Assembly: GCF_029623345.1 (NCBI RefSeq)
Contig: NZ_JAPYKH010000009.1
Location: forward strand, 102,250-166,249
Source: Sphingomonas phyllosphaerae
GTDB lineage: Bacteria > Pseudomonadota > Alphaproteobacteria > Sphingomonadales > Sphingomonadaceae
Direction: 5' to 3'
DNA: 64,000 nucleotides
Part shown: piece after piece, positions 54,350 through 63,083 of the stretch
How the letters are laid out: each line of letters begins with the position of its first letter
Position numbering within the stretch: the first letter of the stretch is position 1
Notes under the pieces: generated by a model
The model's database searches: none
Told to the model about the DNA's origin: nothing
What the model saw: only the letters and a program-made list of their open reading frames with translations
Made by a program: the position numbers and the translations under genes

Positions 54350-54539
54350 GAAGCCACTATATCAGTGACCGCAGTTCACGCACCATATTGGCGTGCATCG
54401 TCGGCGGAAAATCTGCAATGCAAGCGACGCTGGCGGACTGAGCGCTAAAGCGGACATTCGTCCGAGTAAGCGAGCTCTGGCGTGCTCGGATAGTCCGTCG
54501 TCCGCACCACTTCGCGCGTCGGGTTGGCCGGGGTATAGC

Positions 54540-57500
54540 TCACGGAGTCGCCGCCTTTGGTCGCGTCAAATCCAGCACGAAGACGCGCACAAGCCCGGTT
54601 TTTGCCGCTTGGCTGGTGGCGGAGAGCGCAGTGCGGAGTTCGTCTGCGGTCGTTGGCTTCTTGATGCCGGCCGGCGCCTTGGCGAGCGTAGTCGTCGGAC
54701 CGAACCAGAGCGCGAGGTAGATTCCGCGTCGTTCGGCGCGCCAGTCGTTCGAATAAAGCAGGTCGAGTTGTCCGTCCGGGGACGTCCATAGGTCCTTGTG
54801 CCACTGCCCTTTCACCTCGATCGGCACCATCAGCGTTGGGGACGCGCTGCACTCGATGTCGACGCGCTTGTCGCCGGAAAGGTGCGCCTCGGGTCGCATT
54901 TCGACTCCAACCACCTTGCCGTCGAGCATCTTCATCAGCTCGTCGCGACAGCTCTCTTCGTCCTTGTGCGCCCCCCCGGGCAAGAAGAAGCCTTTGTGCC
55001 AGTCGAGTGGGTCGCCCTTGAGCCGTGCCTGCGCGACCGCCAGCTCCTCAAGCAGGACGGCCTGCAGGTCGGCCGCCGTCTGCGGAACCCCGCCGGTCAG
55101 CGCCGCGGCGACTTCAGCCAGAGACGGCGGCCGATGCCGCCCCTCTACGATCTTGCGGCGCTGCTCGGCGGCGACGATGCGAACGTATTTCGTGTAGCCG
55201 TCGTCGACATCCTTCAAGTCGGTCAGGACCGCGACGGCTTCGTCGCCCACATCGTCGCCGATCCTTGCAATTGCCCAGTTGATGAAATCCGTTGCGTCCC
55301 AGGGATTTGACTCGCCTTCCGACGATCTCGGCGATCCCACTGCCGGCCATGAGCCGCGGAAGGTGCGGACGATCCAGCTAAGCTGCTTCGGCGAGAGCGG
55401 CGCTCGCGAAACGCCGCCGGTGCTGCGGCGAGAGCCGGTCTGCGTTCGAATGTGCCAGAGAAGCGCCTTCGGTACCGTGCCCGCGGCGGAGCAGGCAATA
55501 GCGCCATCGAAATTGACAATCAGTTCGACGGCAAGCCACGTCAGGTACCTGTCTTTGTCGGGCGGGATGGATGCGAGCCGCGTCGCGGCGATGGCGGAGA
55601 GCTCATCCCTTCGCGGCGAGCCGAGCACCCGCGCCAGCATCTCGTGCTCCGGCTCGTTGGGCATTGCCGCGAACCGCGCCAGCCAGCCGAGCGCGAGGTC
55701 GGTAGCGAGTGTCGCGTCCTGCTCCCCTCGCATCAGTTCGTAGAGGAACGGGATGTGGGCGCGCTTGGCCCGCAGCTGCGGCTCGACCAGCAGGACGAGC
55801 GCGCTGCGAAGCTTCCTGCGCCGTCTGAGTTCGTCGCTTAGAGCGCCCGCCAACCCCTTCGCCCCGGCGTGCTCGTCGACCTTTTGCCTCAGCTCGAACC
55901 AGCCCGCCATGACGCGCTCAGCCGGCAGGTCGGCAAAGCCGCGCTCCTTGCGATGTCGCTCGGCCAGTGCCGCGACGATGATACTGCCAGCCGTCCACTC
56001 GCGGCTTTCCGCGAGGCTCCGGGCGATCTGGATCGCGTTCGGTTCAGGCTGACGCTTGGTCAGGAACGCCTCGAAGCCGTCGTGCGCGGCAGTGGCCAGC
56101 TGACCGCCCAGCCAGTTCTCCACCCGGTCTTGCGGAGCCAGGCCCTCCTCTAGGTCGCGTAATAAATTGAGGTAGCATTTTGCCGGGTTCAGGATGGCGG
56201 CGAACTCGCCGGCGCGCATCCGGGCTTCTTGCCCCGAGTAGTGCGCGCGCTGGTCCGCCCGCTCCATGGCTTTGCGGGCCTCGCGCTTCCTGCGGTCTTG
56301 GGCCTGCTTCCGCTCCCAGTCGGCAACGCGTGGCTTGGGGAGCCGGTCGAGCCAATCGAGAAGGTCGGGTCGGTGGGCGGCGAACGGCCTCGCCGCGGCG
56401 CGCAGGGCCGCCCCTTCAACTCCGTCGTGCCTAGTCATCGAGAGGACGTCGCGCCAGCGCTCGTCCGACCGGTCCGCGGGGTTCAGGTGGCCGAGCAGGT
56501 CGACTAGGTCGCCCTCGTCAGGGGTCAGCGCCGGCGAGCGGCGTCCGAGGCGGTAGCCGCGCTGCCACAGTTTCTTCTCCAATTTATCGTCCAGCAGCAC
56601 CCGCCTTTGCACTCCCCTGCGCAGGACCGGGTAGCATCCGATCGCATCGGCCAGCGCCTCGCGCGCCTTCCGATCGTAGCCGTTTTCCTGCCGGACAGTT
56701 TGAAGCCAACCCCAGAGGCGCTCGGGGGTCGGCCGCTCGACCGCGACCGCCCGCGCGATGAGCGCGATGGTGAGGTCAGTCAGGTCGTCAGGTCCGGAAG
56801 CGTGCCGGTCGATGAGCGCGGTGAGGTATTCCGCCATAACGTCGAGCACGGCTCCAACCCGGTCGTCGGGAAGGCCGCGCTGCATTTGACGAAAGGTGCC
56901 AACCATGCGGTCGCGCGGCGACTTGTCGACACTGCTGACGGCAACGCCGGCGTGCGCCAGCACGGTCACGACGATCGACGTGTCGCTGAACTCGTCGAAA
57001 CCGACCTCGTCAAGCAGTCGCATCGCGAGCCGCGTGGAGGACGGGTCGGCCTGCCGGCGGAGTTGCTCCACCATGTCCGGCCAATCGATCGGCCCGCCGC
57101 TCGCCGCCAGCGCGTCGGCGGCGGAGGCGCGCTCAGCGAAGCTCAGGCTCGGGTCCAGCGCCATCCTCTTCAGATCGTCCGCCAGCGCGGTCGAGACGTC
57201 GGCCCGTTCGAGCTGCTGGAGGAGCAGTAGCTTCAACGTTAAAGGCATAGCGCCATCCGCGATGGCGGTCCGCACCTCCGGCATCAGAGCCGGCTGCACC
57301 AGCGAGAGGGCGCGGAATAGGCCTTCGCCCAGCCTGGGATCCTCCCGAGCGTCGCGGCGCAGGGTCCGCAGCATTAACTGCGCGCGATCCTCGTCTAGCA
57401 CGTCGGCGTCGCCATAGGTTACGACGCCCATGGCATCGGCGTCGATGACGTCGGCCGCGAGCGCGGTGTTGAGCGCGAGCCAGGCGTGCATACCGCGCAG

Positions 57501-58502
57501 ACTTGCGGGGACTAGCCCGTCCGCCTGGAAGAGTGCGAGCAGCCGCGCCCTCTTGCGGCGGTCGGTTGCACGGGCCGCTAGCCAGCGCGCGCCGACGTAT
57601 TCGCCGATGCGCCGATGCCAATAGGAGAAGCGGTCGGTGCCGATCGAGCGGAACAGGCGGGTGCCGAACGTCCGTGCGACCTGTCCGCCGTCGAACGCCT
57701 CAACGTCGCCCAGTGCCAGTTCCCCTTCGGCGACGTTCGCCACGGCCTTGCGCGAGATCGCCTCCCCGCCCGTTAGGACGAGTGCGGCGAACGCGGCGCC
57801 CGCCGCCTCAAGCGCCTCCTCTCGCGAGACAGCGTCGGCGGCCTTCTCGTCGCGATGCTCCTTCCAGACAATCTCTACCGTTCGTTCGAATAGTTCGGAG
57901 CTGGTTCGCGGCAGGTCACCCGCCGGAGCCACGCGCTCAATCATCTCCAGTGTCTGTGGGTTGCCAAGGAAGCCGCGCAGGCCGTGGCCTGCGAAATGTG
58001 CGACGACCTCGTCTGCTCGCTCGGCGCCAAGCCGCTCTGCCAGGAACGTCTGGGCGTCCTCCTCGCTGAATGGCTCGAGGTGCAGCTCCCGCGGCGGATC
58101 GGGATACTGCTCGGCGATCGCGGCGGTCGACGTCGCGCTCTGCCAGTCAGCGACGCGGCACGACAGGATGAAGCGAGGTTGGCCAAGGTGATCGAGTCGT
58201 TGGAGGACAAGGTCGACGGCATCGCCCTCCCGCCTGGCCGACACTTCGTCGAGAGCGTCGATCACCAGCGTCTCCGCGCCGCCGAGCAGTGTGCGCGGAT
58301 CGGCGCGGTTGATGAGCTGGCGCGCGGTGCACCACGCGTGGCCGGGCGCCTCCGCAAGCCATTGCAGCAGGTGCGTTTTGCCCATTCCGGCCTCGCCCAA
58401 AATGACGGTTGGACCGGTGATCGCTGTGATGTCGTCCTGAGTAACAATCCGCACGTCGCGGCCTTCGCGGTAGTAGAGCGTGCGGGCGATGTTCGTCGTC
58501 AT
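54540..58502 (-). CDS. NACHT/STAND-like NTPase with C-terminal PD-(D/E)XK-like domain
   Basis: This 1320-residue protein begins with a P-loop NTPase: Walker A GEAGMGKT (36-43), Walker B TLVIDALDE (78-86) and a sensor-like RFILSCRVADW (110-120), as in NACHT/STAND ATPases. A long helical repeat-like region, rich in Leu/Ala/Arg, fills about 200-1150. The end has VDIECSAS...VPIEVKGQW (D1215, E1229, K1231), a D-x13-ExK core of PD-(D/E)XK nucleases. Order is NTPase, sensor, nuclease, the reverse of most Avs proteins, which have the effector first. It is probably an anti-phage sensor and effector; no known system name fits by eye. Confidence 0.82.
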   Translation of the reverse strand: MTTNIARTLYYREGRDVRIVTQDDITAITGPTVILGEAGMGKTHLLQWLAEAPGHAWCTARQLINRADPRTLLGGAETLVIDALDEVSARREGDAVDLVLQRLDHLGQPRFILSCRVADWQSATSTAAIAEQYPDPPRELHLEPFSEEDAQTFLAERLGAERADEVVAHFAGHGLRGFLGNPQTLEMIERVAPAGDLPRTSSELFERTVEIVWKEHRDEKAADAVSREEALEAAGAAFAALVLTGGEAISRKAVANVAEGELALGDVEAFDGGQVARTFGTRLFRSIGTDRFSYWHRRIGEYVGARWLAARATDRRKRARLLALFQADGLVPASLRGMHAWLALNTALAADVIDADAMGVVTYGDADVLDEDRAQLMLRTLRRDAREDPRLGEGLFRALSLVQPALMPEVRTAIADGAMPLTLKLLLLQQLERADVSTALADDLKRMALDPSLSFAERASAADALAASGGPIDWPDMVEQLRRQADPSSTRLAMRLLDEVGFDEFSDTSIVVTVLAHAGVAVSSVDKSPRDRMVGTFRQMQRGLPDDRVGAVLDVMAEYLTALIDRHASGPDDLTDLTIALIARAVAVERPTPERLWGWLQTVRQENGYDRKAREALADAIGCYPVLRRGVQRRVLLDDKLEKKLWQRGYRLGRRSPALTPDEGDLVDLLGHLNPADRSDERWRDVLSMTRHDGVEGAALRAAARPFAAHRPDLLDWLDRLPKPRVADWERKQAQDRRKREARKAMERADQRAHYSGQEARMRAGEFAAILNPAKCYLNLLRDLEEGLAPQDRVENWLGGQLATAAHDGFEAFLTKRQPEPNAIQIARSLAESREWTAGSIIVAALAERHRKERGFADLPAERVMAGWFELRQKVDEHAGAKGLAGALSDELRRRRKLRSALVLLVEPQLRAKRAHIPFLYELMRGEQDATLATDLALGWLARFAAMPNEPEHEMLARVLGSPRRDELSAIAATRLASIPPDKDRYLTWLAVELIVNFDGAIACSAAGTVPKALLWHIRTQTGSRRSTGGVSRAPLSPKQLSWIVRTFRGSWPAVGSPRSSEGESNPWDATDFINWAIARIGDDVGDEAVAVLTDLKDVDDGYTKYVRIVAAEQRRKIVEGRHRPPSLAEVAAALTGGVPQTAADLQAVLLEELAVAQARLKGDPLDWHKGFFLPGGAHKDEESCRDELMKMLDGKVVGVEMRPEAHLSGDKRVDIECSASPTLMVPIEVKGQWHKDLWTSPDGQLDLLYSNDWRAERRGIYLALWFGPTTTLAKAPAGIKKPTTADELRTALSATSQAAKTGLVRVFVLDLTRPKAATP

Positions 58503-58846
58503 GAGTTTAGGCTAGCATCAGTGTCCGGCACGGTTCCAGCCCGGCAACCCCCGCGCGGAGCGGGCCTGCGGCGTTGGCTGCGATAATGAAGTGCGCTACC
58601 GTCGATTTGGCAGCGGTAGTCACAATCTTAATGACGCCTTCGACGCCTGCGGAGCGTGAATGACGCTTGCGGGCCCCTACTCTCTCGTGCCGAGAGACCC
58701 AGAAGCGGTCACTCCCGGCGCTCTGGCAGGCTCCCAACTTCGGACGCGCACTCATCTCCGCGGCCGACACGCGTGTCGCGCCGCAAAACCGCTCGCTTGG
58801 TCGGGTCTAGGGGGGATAGCTTACGCCCAACTCTCGCCAGAGCTGG

Positions 58847-58948
58847 CTACTGCCTAAACCATCGCCGAGCGACGCGGCGCGTAACAACGAATCCAATTGC
58901 GGCAACAGCCAGGCACGTAAGGGCAACTGCAAGCACCACCGCGGCCAT
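58847..58948 (-). CDS. Possible 33-residue membrane peptide
   Basis: The frame reads MAAVVLAVALTCLAVAAIGF then VVTRRVARRWFRQ: one transmembrane helix with a basic end, like small membrane toxins or holin-like peptides. No strong ribosome site is seen. It is next to a second tiny membrane frame. The composition is suggestive, but chance cannot be excluded. Confidence 0.3.
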   Translation of the reverse strand: MAAVVLAVALTCLAVAAIGFVVTRRVARRWFRQ

Positions 58949-59005
58949 TAGCAGGTCTGAGCAGGATTCAAGATCAGGGTGAAGGCGGTGGGACGGATTA
59001 CAGCC

Positions 59006-59119
59006 CTAGAAAAGCGCGAAAAGGACCCACGCTCCCGCCGTGCAAAACACTAGCAGGCCAGCCATGAGTCCGCAGGTCATGCCAATGACATTGGACCATA
59101 GGATTGATGCCGCCTTCAT
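59006..59119 (-). CDS. Possible 37-residue membrane peptide
   Basis: The frame reads MKAASILWSNVIGMTCGLMA then GLLVFCTAGAWVLFALF: almost wholly hydrophobic, enough for one helix. It lies 57 bp upstream of the other tiny frame on the same strand. Start codon context (GCTGGG) is weak. Listed because two adjacent hydrophobic micro-ORFs are uncommon in such a gap. Confidence 0.3.
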   Translation of the reverse strand: MKAASILWSNVIGMTCGLMAGLLVFCTAGAWVLFALF

Positions 59120-59168
59120 CCCAGCAGTATGGCGCGATCAGCCGTATCCGCAACAGGGAGGCAATTCA

Positions 59169-59339
59169 ATGTCGAACGCTCATGATCTTAGAAATGCGGC
59201 CCCGTCGCTTTTGATCGGCTTGACTCCCTCGCCTCTCGTGCCGAGGACCCACATTCGGCCGTTCAAGCATCTTGTTCGCTTCCTGATGTCGTTCGTTCGT
59301 TCATCTCTATTGAAGCGCATCTCAGGCTTAATAAGCTAA
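59169..59339 (+). CDS. Possible 56-residue small protein
   Basis: An ATG preceded by AGGGAGGCAATTCA, a near-ideal ribosome site, opens MSNAHDLRNAAPSLLIGLTP and ends in a basic amphipathic stretch (FVRSSLLKRISGLIS). No family is known. It lies 36 bp before the EVK protein gene on the same strand and might be a leader gene of that operon. Confidence 0.35.
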   Translation: MSNAHDLRNAAPSLLIGLTPSPLVPRTHIRPFKHLVRFLMSFVRSSLLKRISGLIS

Positions 59340-59375
59340 CGGCCGCGTTAGGAACGGCGCCTTGGACCGCGGACG

Positions 59376-60422
59376 ATGGCTCGTGCCATCCTCGTTGCTA
59401 ACTGTGGGACGCAAAATCGCCGGAGATTTGATATTGTCGAAGACGTCGTAGAGTGTGACGACGCCCTTCGATCCAGCCACGGGAACGCCAAGCCGCTTGC
59501 AAGAGCGGTGCGTGGCAGTCATGAAGCACGTGTGACCGCAGACCAGATCAGCGCCGGAAGGCAAATCCTCGTCAATATCGGCAATCGGTTCGTCGTATTC
59601 GGCCCGCCTACCGGATTACCCGTCGCAGCTGCCTTTGACCCTGAAGAGCTCGAGGTTCTTCCGCGCGTACATGATGAGGCAGATGCGTCTGAGCGTAGAG
59701 TAGTAGAAACTATCAAAGTTGCAGGACTTCTCAAAGTTGATACCGACCCTGCTGAACGCGGTTGGGATATCGAGTTTCAAGATGAACTAGGCCGCTCCTT
59801 GTTTGTTGAAGTTAAAACCCGCGACGGCCCGGCTAGAAGCGCGGACTATCAGCAGGCTTTCGATCGTGCATCTAAGGCTGAGGCTGAGGGAAGAGAGTTC
59901 GAGACTTGGTTCTTCAACATTGACCGATTGTCGCTCACTGTAATCGGTTCTCCCGATCCGCTTCACGAGACGAACTGGGAACCAGTCGAGGTTTGGGAGA
60001 AAACAAAGGATAGCCTATTCGGCCGAGCCGACGTGGTTAGTTCAGTTGACAGCTGGCAAAACGCGATTGACAACCTTTTCGCGTTCTGCCGCACGACCCT
60101 TCAGTCAGACACCTCGCTCCAATTCGATACCAGCCGTCGATACACAATGTCTGAGGAGTTGATGCAGAAATTTGCGGTGCCTGATCGCGAACTACCGATC
60201 CTTGACGTTGTGCGCGGCGACGACGTGCTCGCAAGCTTCATTCCGAGGGCGCTATGGGTGCTCGGGTCTTTCGGGCGTGTCGACTTAGTGACCCGCTCAG
60301 GAACGACGCTTCTGGTACGTGTTTCTCGGGGGGATGAGTTTAGCTGGCAGGTGGTAAACAAGTCGGACCGGCGACAAGTTAGATCACTTGACGCTGAGGT
60401 TCTCCGCGGCCTTCTAGCATGA
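59376..60422 (+). CDS. DUF3883/PD-(D/E)XK-like protein
   Basis: This protein has up to 348 residues. GWDIEFQDELGRSLFVEVKT (129-148) with D131, E145 and K147 matches the DUF3883-like nuclease fold, where GYDI...EVKT is the core; E111 may supply the preceding acidic residue. The C-terminal 150 residues include a strand-rich part (FGRVDLVTRSGTTLLVRVSR). The N-terminus is uncertain: GTG 59508 or 59532 would also serve. The gene is visibly richer in A+T than the regions around it. It overlaps the HEPN-like gene by 4 bp. Confidence 0.75.
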   Translation: MARAILVANCGTQNRRRFDIVEDVVECDDALRSSHGNAKPLARAVRGSHEARVTADQISAGRQILVNIGNRFVVFGPPTGLPVAAAFDPEELEVLPRVHDEADASERRVVETIKVAGLLKVDTDPAERGWDIEFQDELGRSLFVEVKTRDGPARSADYQQAFDRASKAEAEGREFETWFFNIDRLSLTVIGSPDPLHETNWEPVEVWEKTKDSLFGRADVVSSVDSWQNAIDNLFAFCRTTLQSDTSLQFDTSRRYTMSEELMQKFAVPDRELPILDVVRGDDVLASFIPRALWVLGSFGRVDLVTRSGTTLLVRVSRGDEFSWQVVNKSDRRQVRSLDAEVLRGLLA

Positions 60423-60859
60423 GCAAGCTTGAGCAAACCCGTCGGGCCTATGATAAGATCACAGAGCTTTTGGATCAAGAAATCCGGGGCCGTCGTGGAG
60501 CTACAAGGGAACTAGAGGAGTTCCGCCGGCTTTTGGATACAGCTTTCTACCTGTTAGGCTGGGGCCAGTTTGAATTCTTAGTTCGTCGTGCTTCGAGAGA
60601 CGCCGTCGAAGAGCACGCTCGAACAAACACAGTGCACGGCCACGCATGGCGTCAAATTCAAGTAAACATCAAGGCACTCACAGTGCGCCAGCAACTTGAT
60701 ATAATCTTCCATGCTGATCCGCGGACTCGAGCGGAACTCAACAAAGACTATACTGTCCGGAATGAAGTGGCGCACGACAATCAACTCCCGCGCGAAGCCA
60801 AAGATTTATCGGCATGGTTCGATAGTTTGGAGGAGGCGGTTGACAAATTCCAGCGATAA
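60419..60859 (+). CDS. HEPN-like small protein
   Basis: This 146-residue all-helical protein has RNEVAHD at 114-120, the RNxxxH catalytic motif of HEPN ribonucleases, after an upstream helix with FYLLGWGQFEFLVRRASRD, typical of HEPN helix 2. HEPN domains act as RNA-cleaving toxins in toxin-antitoxin, abortive infection and STAND systems. Its ATGA overlap with the EVK protein means the two are co-translated and likely form a complex. Whether it cleaves RNA is untested. Confidence 0.78.
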   Translation: MSKLEQTRRAYDKITELLDQEIRGRRGATRELEEFRRLLDTAFYLLGWGQFEFLVRRASRDAVEEHARTNTVHGHAWRQIQVNIKALTVRQQLDIIFHADPRTRAELNKDYTVRNEVAHDNQLPREAKDLSAWFDSLEEAVDKFQR

Positions 60860-61112
60860 ATGGCATGAGGCGGCGCCACCCCTTTTTTTAAAGCCTCGAA
60901 AACCAAGAAAATTGGTCATCTGCAAGCCTTTGTGCAGCGCCCGAAACCGATGATACATCAAGCTTGGTGGAGCTTGGCAACGACGCCTCATCAAGCCTTA
61001 AGTTGGCCGATCTGGGTGAAGATGGCTAATGTGCTATCCGTCGAGTCGGCTGTGAAGGGGGGCTAGGTGAGGAGGAAAAGGAGAAACCGCGGCCGCTTAG
61101 GCTGGCCTCCAG

Positions 61113-61586
61113 ATGCTCTTTTTACGCCGAAGCAATTTTTTGGTGCTGATTAACGGGATGACTCAGCTCAGAAAGACATACTGGCGGCGCCAGCTTGAAC
61201 CCGAACGCTCGGCGTTGCGAAGTGGCGCAGCGGGCGTTTCTTTTCCATGCGCGGCAGAACGCTTCGCGACGAAGCGACTCAACTTACGTCCAACCATGAT
61301 CTGGGAAGACGCGGTAGATGCGACGCGCGGTGAGCGCCGCTACGAAATCCGCCAACGTCGAAAGGGGGATAGCAAAGCCTTCGAGCGTTTAGACACGACT
61401 AAATTCGACTTATTGGTCGTCTGCGTGTGGACCATTGGGCAGGGACGAGGTGGCGTGTATCTTAAATTTCAGTGCAAAATCATAACGGCGCAAGCCATTG
61501 CAAATGCCGGAACGGCCAAACTGAACGCGTTGTTGTCAGCTGCGCCTACACGGTTTAGCGGTAAGGCAATGCAGTTGCGCAGATAG
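61113..61586 (+). CDS. Uncharacterised ORF
   Basis: The 157-codon frame has TMIWEDAVDATRGERRYEIR and LDTTKFDLLVVCVWTIGQ, with alternating charged and hydrophobic segments that look protein-like, though the first 50 residues are irregular. No family is recognised. A start within, at TMIWEDAV (Met, about residue 62), is possible. It lies between the HEPN-like and DUF3800 genes and shares their strand. Confidence 0.4.
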   Translation: MLFLRRSNFLVLINGMTQLRKTYWRRQLEPERSALRSGAAGVSFPCAAERFATKRLNLRPTMIWEDAVDATRGERRYEIRQRRKGDSKAFERLDTTKFDLLVVCVWTIGQGRGGVYLKFQCKIITAQAIANAGTAKLNALLSAAPTRFSGKAMQLRR

Positions 61587-61919
61587 CGCCTTAATGGGCG
61601 CGATCAAACTTGTTGCTTCTCGACCGAGGCTTCAGTGTCGGCCATTCGGAGCCTCCTGCTTACTTCCCAGCTTCGGACGTCCGTTCAGCTTGGACGGAAA
61701 ACTACCTCTGAGACGTTGGCGTAGGTCGGCAAACCCGCAGTTTGACGAGAACCAGTCTATGCGGTTTCGGGCATCTGTTGGCGAAAGCGGGCCTCGCTCA
61801 AGTAGCGAACCGGAGATTTGATGAACGCGGACGGCACCACGAGAGCGAGACCGAAGCTTCCGTTACTGGTGCTAATGCGGACGGCCGCGGAAGATCTTAT
61901 CTGGAGAAGAGGGAAGGCG
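61587..61919. other. Intergenic region before the DUF3800 gene
   Basis: No gene is seen in 333 bp. Short frames are not protein-like. The ribosome site GAAGAGGGAAGGCG for the DUF3800 gene lies at its right end. Confidence 0.5.
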
Positions 61920-63083
61920 ATGCACGCGTACGTGGACGAGACCGGCAACACGGGGGCCGCTATCTTCGATGCCGCGCAGCCGCTCTTCATTACCGCCGCG
62001 ATGATGACCCGCAACGACTTCGATGCGCGGTTCTCCGCCGAGGTCGCCGCCGTCGCCGCGCGCCTCGGTGTCGAGGAGCTTCATGCTGCCGATCTTGGCG
62101 TCGGGCGCATCGAGGAGGTCGCGGCCGACCTTCTGGCGATCCTACGCCGAGCCGGCCCTGCGTTCGCGCTAAGCCGCGTAGAGAAGGGCTACCATCTTGC
62201 GGGCAAGGTGGTCGACACACTCTTCGACCCATCCGACAACAGGGCGGTGGCGTGGCAATTCTACAACCTCAGGCCTTTGCGCATGCTGCTGGTGTTCCAG
62301 GTAGCTGAGCTTCTCGACGAGCCGCTCGCCCGCCTGTTCTGGCCGGCACTTATGGAGAAGCGAAGGGATCGGGCGGAGGCGGCCCTCGTCGCCTTCTGCC
62401 GCGGCCTTGCCGAGCGGTTGGTTCGCATCGACGACTCCCGATTGCGGAAGGTCGTGGGCGACGCTCTGCAGTGGGCGGCCGACAATCCCGAGTCCTTCTT
62501 CCTTGTCTCCGACGATAGGAGGCAGCGGAACGGACACATGCCGAACATGGTTGGCTTCGGAAACCTCATTGGGGCGATAGAAAGCCAATCGAACAGGTGG
62601 AACCGTCGAGTGGACACGATCGTGCACGACAGGCAGAGCGAGTTCGAGCAGAGCCTCAAGTTTTGGCACCAGATGTTCGCGAACGCGAAGGCGGACGTGG
62701 CTACGCTGCCGCTAGGCGAGAAGTTGGTGCTCAGGAAGGTGTTCGGCAGCACCCTGCGGATGTCGGCTGGCGCCGATAGCGCTGGCATCCAGATGACGGA
62801 CGTGGTACTATGGCTATTCGCACGGTCCCTGAAGGGCCCTGAGCTCCCGCCACGATGTGGGCGGCTGCTCACCTACGTCCAGTCGCGCGCCTACCAGAAC
62901 GACTTCTCCTTCATCGGCGTCGGCACGGATCTCGTCCGCACGCTGGATGAGGCCTATGCGAGAGATCCATCCATCAGGGCCTACGAACGAGCGGTCGGGG
63001 TCGGCCGGGAGAGCGAGGCGCGCCGTTTGCAGGCGATGCGGGAATACGCCGAGGCGAAGGCCGCTCGCGAGATGGATGGATGA
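61920..63083 (+). CDS. DUF3800-domain protein
   Basis: This 387-residue protein starts MHAYVDETGNTGAAIF, the DUF3800 signature with paired Asp6/Glu7 acidic residues (RNase H-like fold). Later motifs are VEELHAADLG, PESFFLVSDD and GIQMTDVVLWLFARSL. GGGAAGGCG precedes ATG 61920; the longer frame upstream adds 34 residues without family match. DUF3800 proteins commonly sit in defence islands and next to mobile elements; their activity is unknown, though a nuclease-like fold is assumed. Confidence 0.85.
   Translation: MHAYVDETGNTGAAIFDAAQPLFITAAMMTRNDFDARFSAEVAAVAARLGVEELHAADLGVGRIEEVAADLLAILRRAGPAFALSRVEKGYHLAGKVVDTLFDPSDNRAVAWQFYNLRPLRMLLVFQVAELLDEPLARLFWPALMEKRRDRAEAALVAFCRGLAERLVRIDDSRLRKVVGDALQWAADNPESFFLVSDDRRQRNGHMPNMVGFGNLIGAIESQSNRWNRRVDTIVHDRQSEFEQSLKFWHQMFANAKADVATLPLGEKLVLRKVFGSTLRMSAGADSAGIQMTDVVLWLFARSLKGPELPPRCGRLLTYVQSRAYQNDFSFIGVGTDLVRTLDEAYARDPSIRAYERAVGVGRESEARRLQAMREYAEAKAAREMDG

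Larger units (their letters stand above)
58503..59375. other. Long intergenic region between divergent defence-like operons
   Basis: This 873-bp region carries no full-size gene. It holds two tiny minus-strand membrane-type frames and one short plus-strand frame with a strong ribosome site (listed separately). Divergent promoters for the NTPase gene and the EVK-HEPN pair should lie here, but I cannot name a -35/-10 pair. Confidence 0.5.

Noticed and set aside
60869..60893. Intrinsic terminator after the HEPN-like gene (CCCCTTTTTTT)
   Set aside because: The T-run is present, but no stable stem precedes it.
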